Shown: positions 1-9,882, counted from the stretch's first letter. The stretch is 64,000 bases of DNA from Micromonospora coriariae (GCF_900091455.1 NZ_LT607412.1:620001-684000); one strand, 5' to 3'. Notes: generated by a model from the letters alone, not told the origin. Made by a program: numbers and translations.

Positions 1-1123
1 GATCGAGGAGCCGACCGACGCGATTATCAAGATCACCTCAACCGCGATCTGCGGCTCCGATCTGCACCTGTACGAGGTGCTGGGGCCGTACCTGAAGCCC
101 GGCGACATCCTCGGTCACGAGTCGATGGGCATCGTCGAGGAGGTCGGGCCGGAGGTGACCCGGCTCAAGCCCGGCGACCGGGTGGTGGTGCCGTTCAACA
201 TCTCCTGTGGCAGTTGCTGGATGTGCCAGCGCCAGCTCTACGCCCAGTGCGAGACCACCCAGGTCACCAGCGAGGGCAAGGGCGCGGCGCTGTTCGGCTA
301 CACCTCCCTCTACGGCTCGGTCCCCGGCGGGCAGGCCGAGTACCTGCGCGTCCCACAGGCGCAGTTCGGACCGATCACGATCCCGCAGACCGGCGCCGAC
401 GAGCGTTACCTCTACCTCTCCGACATCCTGCCCACCGCCTGGCAGGCGGTGAAGTACGCGGACACGCCGCCCGGTGGCACCCTGGCGGTCTTCGGGCTGG
501 GCCCGGTCGGCCAGTTCTGCGCCCGGATCGGCCGCCACCTCGGCGCCGGCCGGGTGATCGGGCTGGACCTGGTGCCAGAGCGGCTGGAGCTGGCCCGCCG
601 GCACGGCATCGAGGTGCTCGACGTCCGCGAGCTCGACGACGTGCCGGGCGCGCTGATCGACCTGGTCGACGGACGCGGCCCGGACGCGGTCATCGACGCC
701 GTCGGCATGGAGGCGCACGGCTCGCCGGTCGGCAAGCTGGCGCACGCCGCCGTCGGGATGCTGCCGGACAAGCTGGCCCAGACGATGACCGACCGGGTCG
801 GCACGGACCGGCTATCTGTCCTGCACGCCGCGATCAAGGCGGTCCGTCGCGGCGGCACCGTCTCGCTCTCCGGTGTCTACGGCGGCGAGGCGGACCCGAT
901 GCCGCTGATGGAGATGTTCGACCGGGGCATCCAGCTGCGGATGGGGCAGTGCCACGTGCGCCGGTGGACCGACGAGATCCTGCCGCTGCTCGCCGGCGAT
1001 GACGACCCGCTGGGCGTGGAGGATCTGCGGACCCACCGGATGCCGCTGGCCAGCGCGCCGCAGGCGTACGAGATGTTCCAGAAGAAGGAGGACGGCTGCA
1101 TCAAGGTCGTGCTGGCTCCGTGA
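1..1123 (+). CDS. Zinc-dependent alcohol dehydrogenase (formaldehyde dehydrogenase-like), 5' end outside window
   Basis: NAD(P)-dependent medium-chain zinc dehydrogenase, cytosolic. The frame is open from the first base, so the N-terminus lies upstream of the window. Seen: the catalytic-zinc CGSDLH motif at about 50-67, GHE at 113-121, a structural-zinc cysteine cluster (CGSCWMC, with a further Cys) from 206, and a Rossmann GLGPVGQ turn near 494-514. A long insert after the Rossmann fold (about 640-830) is typical of the glutathione-independent formaldehyde dehydrogenase branch. The substrate cannot be read from the sequence. Its stop overlaps the next gene's GTG by 4 nt, so the two are probably co-transcribed and coupled. 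Confidence 0.9.
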   Translation, partial: IEEPTDAIIKITSTAICGSDLHLYEVLGPYLKPGDILGHESMGIVEEVGPEVTRLKPGDRVVVPFNISCGSCWMCQRQLYAQCETTQVTSEGKGAALFGYTSLYGSVPGGQAEYLRVPQAQFGPITIPQTGADERYLYLSDILPTAWQAVKYADTPPGGTLAVFGLGPVGQFCARIGRHLGAGRVIGLDLVPERLELARRHGIEVLDVRELDDVPGALIDLVDGRGPDAVIDAVGMEAHGSPVGKLAHAAVGMLPDKLAQTMTDRVGTDRLSVLHAAIKAVRRGGTVSLSGVYGGEADPMPLMEMFDRGIQLRMGQCHVRRWTDEILPLLAGDDDPLGVEDLRTHRMPLASAPQAYEMFQKKEDGCIKVVLAP

Positions 1124-2049
1124 GCCGGGTCGTGGTGATCGTCGGCGCGACCAGCGGGATCGGCCGGGCGACGGCCCGGGCGTTCGCCGAGCGCGGCGAG
1201 CGCCTCGTCCTCGCCGCCCGCGCCACACAGACCCTGGCCGAGGTACGCGCGGAGTGCGCCGACGTCGACGTGCTGACCGTGCCCACCGACGTCACCGAAC
1301 CGGGCGCGCTGGATGCGCTCGCGGGCGCCGCGACCAGCCGGTTCGGCCGGATCGACGTGTGGGTGCACACTGCCGCCGTGATGGCCTACGGGCGCTTCGA
1401 CGAGCTGCCCGAGCACGTCTTCGAGCAGGTGGTGCGGACCGACCTGCTGGCCGCGGCCGGATCGGCGCGGGTGGCGTTGCGGCACTTCCAGGCCGCCGGG
1501 GCGGGCACCCTGATCCTCACCGGCTCGGTGCTCGGGCACATCACCGCGCCGTACATGAGCGCCTACGTGGCCAGCAAGTGGGGGTTGCAGGGGCTGGTCC
1601 GGACGGTGCAACAGGAGCTGCGCGACAGCCCGCAGATCCGGCTGTGCATGATCAACCCGGGCAGCGTGGACACTCCGGTGTACCAGCAGGCGGCCAACTA
1701 CCTGGGCCGGGTCGGGCGGCCCCCACCGCCGATCGCCGGCCCGCAGCGGGTGGCCCGGGCCATTGTGGACTGCACGGACCGGCCCCGCCGGGAGGTGTCC
1801 GTGGGCCGGCTGAACGCGGTGCTGCGGTTCGGCTTCACCGTGCTGCCGGGCGTGTACGACGTCCTGGTCGGACCGTTGATGCGGTTGGCCGGCCTGAGCG
1901 GCCGGCCGGTCGACGCGCACGACGGCACGGTCTTCGCCCCGAACCCGGCCGGCGAGGCGGTGCGCGGCGGTCATCTGCCTGACCTGCGGCAGCTCGCTCG
2001 CAGCGTGCCGGGGCCGCCCGGTGCCGCGCTGCGCAGGTGGTTCACGTGA
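1120..2049 (+). CDS. SDR family oxidoreductase
   Basis: Short-chain dehydrogenase/reductase, 309 aa, cytosolic. The N-terminus carries the glycine-rich dinucleotide fold (VGATSGIGRA), and the catalytic Ser and Y-x-x-x-K lie in the stretch SVLG...YMSAYVASK. The C-terminal extension of about 60 aa goes beyond a minimal SDR, as in SDRs that act on larger or membrane-near substrates (inference). GTG start chosen because it overlaps the preceding dehydrogenase stop by 4 nt. Pairing with a zinc dehydrogenase suggests a shared small redox pathway; the substrate is unknown. Confidence 0.9.
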   Translation: MSRVVVIVGATSGIGRATARAFAERGERLVLAARATQTLAEVRAECADVDVLTVPTDVTEPGALDALAGAATSRFGRIDVWVHTAAVMAYGRFDELPEHVFEQVVRTDLLAAAGSARVALRHFQAAGAGTLILTGSVLGHITAPYMSAYVASKWGLQGLVRTVQQELRDSPQIRLCMINPGSVDTPVYQQAANYLGRVGRPPPPIAGPQRVARAIVDCTDRPRREVSVGRLNAVLRFGFTVLPGVYDVLVGPLMRLAGLSGRPVDAHDGTVFAPNPAGEAVRGGHLPDLRQLARSVPGPPGAALRRWFT

Positions 2050-2134
2050 GCGGTCGGGGGGCACCTTGCATCGATCAACTCGCCTAGGGTGGTGGTCCGG
2101 CAAGCGCTCCGGCGCACCACGATGGGGGAGACGA

Positions 2135-3145
2135 TTGACCATCCGACTGAACCGCAGGACGGCACTCGGGCTGGGCACGGTGGCCACCGCCGGTACGGTG
2201 CTCGGTGCCGCAGGCCCGGCGAGCGCCGCCGAGACGACCGAACCGAGGCCGACGACCCCGGCCCAGGCCGCCCGCCGGGTCGCCGCCAGCTACTCCCGGC
2301 TCAGCACCGAGGCCGGCGGCAACTGGCAGGCGTACGTCAGCGTCACCGACCCGGCCGGCCCGCCCGTGGTCGCTGTGGCCGCCGAGGCGGACCGGAGGAT
2401 CGAGGCGTACAGCGTCAACAAGATCGCGGTCGCCACGGCGGTGCTCGACAAGGTCGACCGGGGGCTGCTCACCCTGGATCAGCGGGTCGAGGTGACCGCG
2501 GCGATCGTCGTACCGGGCGGCGACGGCATCTTCAGCCTGGACGGCGCGTACCCGAGCAGCGTGACCCTCGGGCACGTGCTGGCCACCCTGCTCACCGTCT
2601 CCGACGACACGGCGGTGCGGCTGTGCGGGTCGGTCTGCCCGGCCGCCGAGCTCAACGCCATCCTGGTCGGCAAGGGTTTCCCGAACACCCAGGTCGAGCC
2701 GGTGGCCAACCCGAACCGGTTCTTCCTCGGCACCAGCACCCCCCGGGAGACCCACGACCTGCTGCGCGCCCTGGTCGCCGGCACCCTGCTCTCCCCCGCC
2801 TCGACGGCGTTCCTGCTCGGGCTTCTGCGCGCCCCGGTGGCGTTCACCGACGGCATCCGGCGCACCATGTCCTCCGACGAGCGGGCCCGGATCGCCACCA
2901 AGGCGGGCTGGTTCGCCGACGCCCGGCACGAGGCCGGGATCATCTTCGACCGGTCCGGCGCCGCGGTGCTCACCTACGCGCTGTTCGCCGACGGGCAGGC
3001 CGACCCGGACGACTTCGGCGCCACGCACCCGGCGGTGCAGGCCCGGGCCGCCATGGGCCCCCGGTTCCTCGCCGCGGTGGACCGGCTCGCCGGTGCCGGC
3101 ACGGCGTACCGGATCGCGGCCCGGCGGCCCAGCAACGGCGGCTGA
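2135..3145 (+). CDS. Exported class A beta-lactamase-like serine hydrolase
   Basis: 336 aa. TTG start chosen because GGGGGAG lies 5-12 nt upstream and the protein then begins with a signal peptide (twin Arg in LNRRTALG, then a hydrophobic run ending about ASA), probably Tat or Sec exported. Class A landmarks: S93-V-N-K96 (SxxK), S156-D-D158 in place of SDN, an ExxxN-like EPVAN in the omega-loop region, and K256-A-G258 in place of KTG. The SDD and KAG variants mean penicillin hydrolysis is not assured; a cell-wall or esterase role is possible. It stands alone, 113 nt before the next gene. Confidence 0.8.
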   Translation: MTIRLNRRTALGLGTVATAGTVLGAAGPASAAETTEPRPTTPAQAARRVAASYSRLSTEAGGNWQAYVSVTDPAGPPVVAVAAEADRRIEAYSVNKIAVATAVLDKVDRGLLTLDQRVEVTAAIVVPGGDGIFSLDGAYPSSVTLGHVLATLLTVSDDTAVRLCGSVCPAAELNAILVGKGFPNTQVEPVANPNRFFLGTSTPRETHDLLRALVAGTLLSPASTAFLLGLLRAPVAFTDGIRRTMSSDERARIATKAGWFADARHEAGIIFDRSGAAVLTYALFADGQADPDDFGATHPAVQARAAMGPRFLAAVDRLAGAGTAYRIAARRPSNGG

Positions 3146-3258
3146 ACTCGCGCCCGGGCCGGCCATCGTGGCGGCGGTCGGCCCGGTGCGGCGGCCGCCG
3201 GGGCGCGAGGCGGCCCGGGTGACTACCGTGTAGTGCGGGACACGGCGGAGGGACGGCG

Positions 3259-4404
3259 ATGGCACCAGCGGAACGCACGGACGTCGAACGGTCGCTCGGG
3301 CGACGGATGGGCGGCGCGGCAGGGCTGGCCGCGCTGGCCGGCCTGGCCTGGGTGGCCCGGGACGTGCCGGCGGCACTGGGCGGCCGGCTCGCCGGCGCCC
3401 GGGCCGAACGGGCGGCCCGCTCGCCCCAGTTCCGCGACGGCACCTTCCACAACCAGGCCGGCACCCGCACCATGGTCGCCGACCCGGGCCGCAACCTGCT
3501 CCGCGAGCTGATCTTCGGCAAGCAGAAGCGCCGCCCGAGCACAGCGGTCCCGCTGCTGCGTCCGGCCGACGAGCCGGCCGCCACCGGCACCGACCGGGAA
3601 CTCGGCGTCATCTGGTACGGCCACGCCTCGGCGCTGGTGGAGATCGAGGGGTACCGGGTGCTCATCGACCCGGTGTGGAGCGAGCGCTGCTCGCCGTCGG
3701 CCATGGTCGGTCCCCGCCGGTTGCACGAACCGCCGGTACGCCTCGACGAGCTGCCCCGACTCGACGCGATCCTCATCTCCCACGACCACTACGACCACCT
3801 CGACATGGCCACCGTCCGGGAACTGGTCGCCCGGCAGTCCGCGCCGTTCCTGGTGCCGCTCGGGGTGGGGGCACACCTGGACCGGTGGGGCGTACCGGCC
3901 GACCGGATCATCGAGCTGGACTGGTCGGACAGCCACCAGATCGACGGTCTGAAGGTCACCGCCACGCCGGCCCAGCACTTCTCCGGCCGGGGGCTGCGCC
4001 GTGACGGCACGCTCTGGAGTTCCTGGGTGATCGAGGGCAGGTCCCGCAAGGTCTTCTACACCGGCGACTCCGGCTACTTCGACGGGTACGCGGCGATCGG
4101 CGCGGAGCACGGGCCGTTCGACGTGACGCTGATGCAGATCGGCGCCTACGACCGGGCCTGGCCGAGCATCCACATGTTCCCCGAGGAGGCCGTCGACGCG
4201 CACCTCGACCTGCGCGGCGGGCTGTTCATCCCGGTGCACTGGGCGACGTTCAACCTGGCGCTGCACGACTGGTCCGAGCCGGTGAACCGGCTGTGGGCCG
4301 AGGCGAAGGCCCGCGACGTGCGACTGGCCGTCCCCCGCCCCGGCGAGCGCGTGGTGGTCGACGACCCACCAGCCGTCGACGGCTGGTGGCAGTCGGTCGC
4401 CTGA
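3259..4404 (+). CDS. MBL-fold metallo-hydrolase (NAPE-PLD/UlaG-like)
   Basis: 381 aa. ATG start with GGAGGG 6-11 nt upstream. An N-terminal hydrophobic stretch (GLAALAGLAWVA, about residues 15-26) may anchor it at the membrane. The metal site is the HxHxDH motif at H175-x-H177-x-D179-H180; later metal-site residues are in HFSGRG, YTGDSGYF and the C-terminal HWATF. The overall pattern matches the N-acylphosphatidylethanolamine phospholipase D-like branch of beta-lactamase-fold hydrolases. Substrate unknown. Followed directly by a strong palindromic terminator. Confidence 0.85.
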   Translation: MAPAERTDVERSLGRRMGGAAGLAALAGLAWVARDVPAALGGRLAGARAERAARSPQFRDGTFHNQAGTRTMVADPGRNLLRELIFGKQKRRPSTAVPLLRPADEPAATGTDRELGVIWYGHASALVEIEGYRVLIDPVWSERCSPSAMVGPRRLHEPPVRLDELPRLDAILISHDHYDHLDMATVRELVARQSAPFLVPLGVGAHLDRWGVPADRIIELDWSDSHQIDGLKVTATPAQHFSGRGLRRDGTLWSSWVIEGRSRKVFYTGDSGYFDGYAAIGAEHGPFDVTLMQIGAYDRAWPSIHMFPEEAVDAHLDLRGGLFIPVHWATFNLALHDWSEPVNRLWAEAKARDVRLAVPRPGERVVVDDPPAVDGWWQSVA

Positions 4405-4408
4405 GTGA

Positions 4409-4457
4409 AAGGAAGGGCCCCTTATTAACGCCTGGCGTTAATAAGGGGCCCTTCCTT
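4409..4457. terminator. Bidirectional intrinsic terminator, 24-bp perfect stem
   Basis: Arms 4409-4432 and 4434-4457 are exact reverse complements around one central base. The outer part is GC-rich with an A-rich 5' flank and T-containing 3' flank, and the inner part is TTATTAACGCC. It sits between convergent genes (MBL hydrolase + and dgt -), 4 nt past one stop and 5 nt from the other, so it can end transcripts from both sides. I recall similar sequences as common in Micromonosporaceae (unchecked). Confidence 0.85.
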
Positions 4458-4462
4458 ACATT

Positions 4463-5974
4463 TCAGAGCACGAAGGCGTCGGTCCAGAGCGCGCCGGAAC
4501 GGCCGGAGAGCGCGTCCAGCATGGCCACCGCCTGGCCGTCGGTGAGCTGCGCGACGAAGTCCACGATGGCCCGGCCTCGGGCCCGGCCGATCCGGTCCGA
4601 GGTGCGCGGATGCAGCTCCGCCTCGGCCAGCTCGACCAGGTCGTGCAGCCGCCGGGGCAACCGGGACTCCTCCTCCGGGTCGAGCAGCCACTCCCACAGC
4701 GCCTCGACCAGGGTGCCCAGCAGCCGGGCCTGGCCGCGCTGGTGCAGGGCGAGGTCGGGGCGGGCCAGCACGAACCGGTGGTGGACGAACTTGAGCACCT
4801 GCACCTCGTGCCACTGGGCGCAGCCGAGCAGCACGTACCCGGAGCGCACCGACGGCTGATCGGTCACGGTGATCGCGTCGACGAAGCGGGTGGACCAGCG
4901 GGCGGAGAACCGGGCCACGTACTGCTCGGCCTCGATCGAACCGTCGAACGGCATCGCCAGCAGCCCGTCGACCAGCTCCTCCCGGACGTGCTCCACGGCG
5001 GCGGCGAACGCGTCGTCGTCGGCGATCCAGGCGTCCTTGCGGTGCAGCTGCCGGCGTAGGCGCTCGATCGCCGCGCCGGGCCGACGGGCCGCGGTGGCCA
5101 GCGCCGCGTCGGTGATCGCCCGGAAGTGCCCGCTCTCCCGCTGCCAGGCCATCAGCTCGGCGGAGACCGCGCCCTGCTGGAGCACCCCGACCCGGTAGAA
5201 GTCCTCCACGTCGTGGATGGCGTACGCGATGTCGTCGGCGGTGTCCATCACGGACGCCTCGACGGTCTGCTGCCAGTCCGGGATTCGGCCGGCGAACGGC
5301 TCCCGGGCCTGACGCAGGTCGTCGAGCTCGGTCCGGTACGCGCCGAACTTCGATGAGCCGCTCTCCGGGTCGTCCGGCGGTGGGGTGGCTCCGCGCGGCG
5401 GCGGGTTCAGCAGGCGGGGATGCGGGTCGGGGTGGTCGAGGCGGGTCCACGGGTACTTCAGCATCGCCGCGCGGACCGCGGCGGTCAGGTCCAGCCCGGT
5501 GGTGGCCGCACCCCGGATCTCGGTGCTGGTGACGATCCGGTACGACTGGGCGTTGCCCTCGAAGCCGTCGGACAGGCCGAGGCGCTGGCGGGCCAGCCGG
5601 TCCAGCACCCGCTCCCCCAGGTGCCCGAACGGCGGGTGGCCCAGGTCATGGGCGAGCGCCGCGGCCTCCACCACGTCCGGATCGCAGCCCCCGAGCTTGT
5701 CCAGCAGGTCACGCCACCGCCCGTCGCCCGTCAGCCGTTCGGCGATCGCCCGGGCCACCTGGGCGACCTTCAGGCTGTGTGTGAGCCGGTTGTGCACCAG
5801 CAGCCCGGAGCCGACCGGGCTGATCACCTGGGTGACGCCCCCGAGGCGGGCGAAGAACGGCGAGCCGACGATCCGGTCCCGGTCGGCGCGGAACGGGTTG
5901 GCCGTGAGATCGCCGAGGGCTCGGGCGCTGCCGCCGAAGAGCCGCCGGGCACGCGGCTCCGCAGCTGTTTCCAT
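4463..5974 (-). CDS. dgt: Deoxyguanosinetriphosphate triphosphohydrolase-like HD protein
   Basis: Hydrolyses dGTP (or other dNTPs) to nucleoside and triphosphate; cytosolic nucleotide-pool control. 503 aa from ATG 5974. HD-domain residues are visible: H61 and H66 in HNRLTHS, H109-D110 in [11 protein letters not shown], and a later D in the segment [14 protein letters not shown]. The N-terminal RxDRDRI and LxxKTQ-like GGVTQV segments fit the family. The frame is open further upstream, but a TAGCGT element 7 nt before ATG 5974 suggests leaderless expression from this start. Divergent from tex. Confidence 0.9.
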   Translation of the reverse strand: METAAEPRARRLFGGSARALGDLTANPFRADRDRIVGSPFFARLGGVTQVISPVGSGLLVHNRLTHSLKVAQVARAIAERLTGDGRWRDLLDKLGGCDPDVVEAAALAHDLGHPPFGHLGERVLDRLARQRLGLSDGFEGNAQSYRIVTSTEIRGAATTGLDLTAAVRAAMLKYPWTRLDHPDPHPRLLNPPPRGATPPPDDPESGSSKFGAYRTELDDLRQAREPFAGRIPDWQQTVEASVMDTADDIAYAIHDVEDFYRVGVLQQGAVSAELMAWQRESGHFRAITDAALATAARRPGAAIERLRRQLHRKDAWIADDDAFAAAVEHVREELVDGLLAMPFDGSIEAEQYVARFSARWSTRFVDAITVTDQPSVRSGYVLLGCAQWHEVQVLKFVHHRFVLARPDLALHQRGQARLLGTLVEALWEWLLDPEEESRLPRRLHDLVELAEAELHPRTSDRIGRARGRAIVDFVAQLTDGQAVAMLDALSGRSGALWTDAFVL

Positions 5975-5981
5975 GATCGCA

Positions 5982-5987
5982 ACGCTA
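5982..5987 (-). promoter_or_regulatory. Putative -10 element for leaderless dgt
   Basis: TAGCGT on the minus strand, 7 nt before the dgt ATG, with no Shine-Dalgarno between. The position would place +1 at or next to the start codon. Confidence 0.45.
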
Positions 5988-6116
5988 GCGCAGGCACGAC
6001 GGGGCCGCTGTCGGGTCGCCCGGCCGGGCGCGGCGACAGCGGCCGGGACCGCCCGGCACAATGCAGGGCGGTACCCGCTCTTTGAGGGCGGATCGAGTCG
6101 AAGGCGGATCGAGATC

Positions 6117-8609
6117 GTGACCCAGTCTGTTCATCAGCGGATCGCCGACGAGCTCGGCGTGGCCGAGCGTCAGGTGCGGGCGGCCGTGGAGCTGCTCGAC
6201 GGCGGCGCCACAGTGCCGTTCATCGCCCGCTACCGCAAGGAGGCCACCGGCCTGCTCGACGACACCCAGCTGCGCACCCTTGAGGAGCGGCTGCGCTACC
6301 TGCGCGAGTTGGACGAACGGCGGGCCGCCGTCCTGGAGTCGATCCGCGGCCAGGGCAAGCTGGACGAGGCCCTGGAAGCGCAGATCATGGCCGCCGACTC
6401 GAAGTCCCGGCTGGAGGACATCTACCTGCCGTACAAGCCGAAGCGGCGGACCCGGGCGCAGATCGCCCGCGAGGCGGGGTTGGCGCCGCTGGCCGAGACG
6501 CTGCTGGCCGACCCCTCCCAGGACCCACGGGCCACCGCCGCCGGGTTCGTCGATGAGGAGAAGGGCGTCGCCGACGCCGCCGCCGCGCTGGAGGGCGCCC
6601 GGGCGATCCTGATCGAGACCTTCGCCGAGGACGCGGACCTGATCGGCACGCTGCGCGAGCAGATGTGGTCGCGAGGCCGGCTGGTCTCCCGGGTACGCGA
6701 CGGTCAGGAAGCGGCCGGCGCCAAGTTCGCCGACTACTTCGACTTCTCAGAGCCGTACCCGAAGCTGCCCTCGCACCGGATCCTCGCGATGTTCCGGGGC
6801 GAGAAGGAGGGCGTGCTCGACCTGACCATGGAGCCGGAGGAGGCCGGCGAGGCGGACGCCGCGCCGACCGGTCCGAGCCGGTACGAGGCGGTGATCGCCG
6901 GCCGGTTCGGCGTGTCCGACGCCGGCCGCCCGGCCGACCGTTGGCTGGCCGACACGGTCCGCTGGGCGTGGCGCACCCGGATCCTCATCCACCTCGGCGC
7001 GGACCTGCGGATGCGGCTCTGGCAGGCGGCCGAGGAGGAAGCCGTACGGGTCTTCGCCATGAACCTGCGGGACCTGCTGCTCGCCGCGCCGGCCGGCACC
7101 CGGCCCACGATGGGGCTGGACCCCGGCCTGCGTACCGGGGTCAAGGTGGCCGTGGTGGACGCCACCGGCAAGGTGGTCGCCACCGACACCATCTACCCGC
7201 ACGAGCCGCGCCGGCAGTGGGACGCGTCGATCGAGACCCTCGCCCGGCTGGCCGGCGCGCACGGCGTCGAGCTGGTGGCGATCGGCAACGGCACCGCCTC
7301 CCGGGAGACCGACAAGCTGGCCGGTGACCTCATCAAGAGGCACCCGCAGCTCAACCTGACCAAGGTGGTGGTCTCCGAGGCCGGCGCGTCGGTCTACTCG
7401 GCCTCCGCGTACGCCTCCCAGGAGCTGCCCGGGATGGACGTGTCGCTGCGCGGCGCGGTGTCCATCGCCCGCCGGCTCCAGGACCCGCTCGCCGAGCTGG
7501 TCAAGATCGACCCACGGTCCATCGGGGTGGGCCAGTACCAGCACGACCTATCCGAGGTGAAGCTGTCCCGGTCGCTGGACGCCGTCGTGGAGGACTGCGT
7601 CAACGCGGTAGGGGTGGACGTCAACACCGCCTCCGCGCCGCTGCTGACCCGGGTCTCCGGCATCGGCGCCGGGCTGGCCGAGAACATCGTGCTGCACCGC
7701 GACGCCAACGGGCCGTTCCGGTCGCGTACCGAGCTGAAGAAGGTGGCCCGGCTCGGGCCCAAGGCGTTCGAGCAGTGCGCCGGCTTCCTGCGCATCCCCG
7801 ACGGTGACGACCCGCTCGACTCCTCCAGCGTGCACCCCGAGGCGTACCCGGTGGTGCGCCGGATCCTCACCAGCACGGGCCAGGACCTGCGCTCGGTGAT
7901 CGGCAAGAGCGGGATCCTGCGTGGGCTGCGGGCGACGGACTTCGTAGACGACCGGTTCGGCCTGCCCACCGTCACCGACATCCTCGCCGAGCTGGAGAAG
8001 CCCGGGCGCGACCCTCGGCCGGAGTTCCGCACCGCCACCTTCGTCGAGGGCGTGGAGAAGATCGGTGACCTGACTCCGGGCATGGTGCTGGAGGGCGTGG
8101 TCACCAACGTGGCCGCGTTCGGCGCGTTCGTGGACGTCGGGGTGCACCAGGACGGTCTGGTGCACGTCTCGGCGATGTCGCGGACCTACGTGAAGGACCC
8201 CCGCGAGGTGGTCAAGTCCGGTGACGTGGTCAAGGTCCGGGTGCTCGACGTGGACGTACCCCGCAAGCGGATCTCGCTGACCCTCCGTCTTGAGGACGAG
8301 CCGGGAGCGGCATCTGCTGGTGCGCGGGACGGGCAGGGTGCCCGCAGCGGCCGGACCGGCCAGGACGGACGCGGCGAGCCGGCTCAGCGTGGTTCACAGA
8401 GCGGGCGCGGCGGCTCCGACCAGCGCGGGGGTCAAGGGGGACGCGGCGGACCCGACCAGCGCGGCGGCCAGGGCGGACGCGGCGGCCCCGACCAGCGCGG
8501 GGGCCAGGGCGGACGCGGCGGTCAGCAGCGGCAGGGGCGGGGCGGCGGCGCGCCCGCACCGGCCAACGACGCGATGGCCGAGGCCCTGCGCCGCGCCGGA
8601 CTGGCCTGA
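6117..8609 (+). CDS. tex: Tex family RNA-binding transcription accessory protein
   Basis: 830 aa nucleic-acid-binding protein involved in transcription or RNA processing (family knowledge). GTG start chosen: the conserved N-terminus ([10 protein letters not shown]) begins immediately, with a weak AAGGCGG upstream. Order: helical N-terminal region; YqgF/RNase H-like domain near residue 330 (GLDPGLRTG); helix-hairpin-helix near 508 ([13 protein letters not shown]); S1 domain near 650-720 ([19 protein letters not shown]). A C-terminal Gly/Arg-rich tail of about 110 residues follows and is longer than in most Tex proteins. Monocistronic, followed by a hairpin at 8646-8683. Confidence 0.93.
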   Translation: MTQSVHQRIADELGVAERQVRAAVELLDGGATVPFIARYRKEATGLLDDTQLRTLEERLRYLRELDERRAAVLESIRGQGKLDEALEAQIMAADSKSRLEDIYLPYKPKRRTRAQIAREAGLAPLAETLLADPSQDPRATAAGFVDEEKGVADAAAALEGARAILIETFAEDADLIGTLREQMWSRGRLVSRVRDGQEAAGAKFADYFDFSEPYPKLPSHRILAMFRGEKEGVLDLTMEPEEAGEADAAPTGPSRYEAVIAGRFGVSDAGRPADRWLADTVRWAWRTRILIHLGADLRMRLWQAAEEEAVRVFAMNLRDLLLAAPAGTRPTMGLDPGLRTGVKVAVVDATGKVVATDTIYPHEPRRQWDASIETLARLAGAHGVELVAIGNGTASRETDKLAGDLIKRHPQLNLTKVVVSEAGASVYSASAYASQELPGMDVSLRGAVSIARRLQDPLAELVKIDPRSIGVGQYQHDLSEVKLSRSLDAVVEDCVNAVGVDVNTASAPLLTRVSGIGAGLAENIVLHRDANGPFRSRTELKKVARLGPKAFEQCAGFLRIPDGDDPLDSSSVHPEAYPVVRRILTSTGQDLRSVIGKSGILRGLRATDFVDDRFGLPTVTDILAELEKPGRDPRPEFRTATFVEGVEKIGDLTPGMVLEGVVTNVAAFGAFVDVGVHQDGLVHVSAMSRTYVKDPREVVKSGDVVKVRVLDVDVPRKRISLTLRLEDEPGAASAGARDGQGARSGRTGQDGRGEPAQRGSQSGRGGSDQRGGQGGRGGPDQRGGQGGRGGPDQRGGQGGRGGQQRQGRGGGAPAPANDAMAEALRRAGLA
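8424..8522 (+). repeat. 36-bp in-frame tandem repeat in tex (RGG tail)
   Basis: Units 8424-8459, 8460-8495 and partial 8496-8522 encode [12 protein letters not shown] repeats. They form an RGG-type, probably disordered, RNA-binding tail. Confidence 0.85.
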
Positions 8610-8645
8610 CTCCAATCGGGCGCGGCCACGCGCCCGCGCCGACAC

Positions 8646-8683
8646 CGCCCGGGATGCCCGCCACAAGGCGGCCATCCCGGGCG
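8646..8683 (+). terminator. Hairpin terminator after tex
   Basis: 17-bp stem (8646-8662 with 8667-8683, one mismatch) and ACAA loop, 37 nt after the tex stop. There is no U-tract, as is common for actinobacterial hairpin terminators. Confidence 0.6.
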
Positions 8684-8718
8684 ACCGGCCCCGCCCGCCC
8701 ATCACCCCACGCCGGGCG

Positions 8719-8883
8719 CTGTCGAGCTGCCCCATATCTGGGGCGGGCCGGCCGCACGCTGGCGACGCACGCACGGGACCGTTGGCGCCGTGCAAATCTT
8801 GGACACTTTCCGTCAGGGCGGAACGGAAACTGTCCAAGATCTGGTCTTCGCAGCGCGCCCCCAAATATGGGGCAGCTCGACAG
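8719..8883. repeat. Nested pair of inverted repeats (165 bp)
   Basis: Outer arms 8719-8743 and 8859-8883 match over 25 bp with one mismatch. Each arm also contains its own short imperfect palindrome around CCCCATAT. Inside lie second arms 8793-8813 and 8823-8843 (2 mismatches in 21; the core ATCTTGGACACTTTCCGT has one) with a 9-nt loop. The element fills the gap between tex and the APH-type kinase gene and has no coding capacity. It could be a MITE-like relic or an RNA structure in the kinase leader. Confidence 0.8.
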
Positions 8884-8963
8884 GGACTTCGGGACGTGGT
8901 GGCAGGGCGCGGGAAATCGGATCGCTTGGTGGTGGGGTCCGGGGTGATGATCTCGCAGTGAGG

Positions 8964-9848
8964 ATGCATACCGACCAGGTTGACGTCACCGCGGACGTGG
9001 TCGCCGCGCTGGTGGCCGAGCAGTTTCCCGAGTGGCGGGCCCTCCCGGTGCGCCCGCTCGCGTCGTCCGGCACGGTGAACTCGCTCTTCCGGCTCGGCCC
9101 GGAGATCGTCCTGCGGTTCCCGCTGCGACCCACCGCCGACCCGGAGCTGCGCGCCGAACTGCGGCGGGAGCAGGAGTACGCCCGACTGCTCGCCGCGCAC
9201 CTGCCGGTCGCGGTGCCCGAACCGCTCGGCCTCGGTGAGTCCGGCGAGGGATATCCCGGGCCGTGGACGGCGTACCGCTGGATCGCCGGAGAGCCGGCGC
9301 GGCCCGACCTGATCGACGACCCGGACGCCTTCGCTCGCGACCTGGCTGGTGTCGTCGCCGCTCTGCATGACATCGACAGCGGCGGTCGGGCCTGGCCCGG
9401 GTTCGGCCGGGGCGGCCCGCTGGCCGCTCAGGACGCCGGCGTGCGGTCGGCCCTCGCCGACAGCGGCCAGCTCACCGACACCGCCCGGCTCGCGGGCGTG
9501 TGGGACCGGTGCCGGGAGGCTCCCCGGCACGACGACCATGACGTGTGGATCCACGCCGACCTGATGCCGGGCAACCTGCTGGTTCGCGACGGCCGGCTGG
9601 CCGCGGTCATCGACCTCGGCACGGTCGGCGTCGGCGATCCGGCGGTGGACCTGATGCCGGCGTGGAATCTGCTCGACTCCGGGCCGCGGGAGACGTACCG
9701 GCGGGCGCTCGGCGTGGACGACGCCACCTGGCAACGCGGGCGCGGCTGGGCCCTGATGCAGGCGATCAACGCGCTGCCGTACTACGTCGAGACCAACCCG
9801 GTGATGGCCGACATCGCCCGGCACACCCTGCGGGCCGTACTCGACTGA
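8964..9848 (+). CDS. Aminoglycoside phosphotransferase (APH) family kinase
   Basis: 294 aa protein-kinase-like small-molecule kinase, cytosolic. ATG chosen; an in-frame GTG 6 nt upstream (8958) is equally possible. The N-lobe has a nucleotide-loop-like SSGTVNSLFRL and the IVLRFP strand with R in place of the usual Lys. The C-lobe has the Brenner motif H197-x-D199...N204 and the metal-binding D217 in VIDLGT. APH, macrolide and homoserine kinases share this pattern, so resistance cannot be assumed. The nested inverted repeat lies directly upstream. Confidence 0.8.
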   Translation: MHTDQVDVTADVVAALVAEQFPEWRALPVRPLASSGTVNSLFRLGPEIVLRFPLRPTADPELRAELRREQEYARLLAAHLPVAVPEPLGLGESGEGYPGPWTAYRWIAGEPARPDLIDDPDAFARDLAGVVAALHDIDSGGRAWPGFGRGGPLAAQDAGVRSALADSGQLTDTARLAGVWDRCREAPRHDDHDVWIHADLMPGNLLVRDGRLAAVIDLGTVGVGDPAVDLMPAWNLLDSGPRETYRRALGVDDATWQRGRGWALMQAINALPYYVETNPVMADIARHTLRAVLD

Positions 9849-9869
9849 GCCGCGCCGCACTCGCGGGCG

Positions 9870-9875
9870 TACCGT
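9870..9875 (+). promoter_or_regulatory. Putative -10 element
   Basis: TACCGT, 7 nt before the GTG at 9883, with no Shine-Dalgarno visible. Compatible with a leaderless transcript, but weaker than the TAGNNT examples elsewhere in the window. Confidence 0.3.
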
Positions 9876-9882
9876 CGGCGTC

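Noticed and set aside
3223..4266. Long antisense ORF over the MBL hydrolase gene
   Set aside because: Codon composition mirrors the sense gene; no motifs.
5385..6116. Long open frame continuing upstream of tex
   Set aside because: It is antisense to dgt codons; the Tex domain and a plausible start begin at GTG 6117.
8964..9848. Calling the APH-type kinase an antibiotic-resistance gene
   Set aside because: Only generic kinase motifs are visible; many family members act on metabolites.
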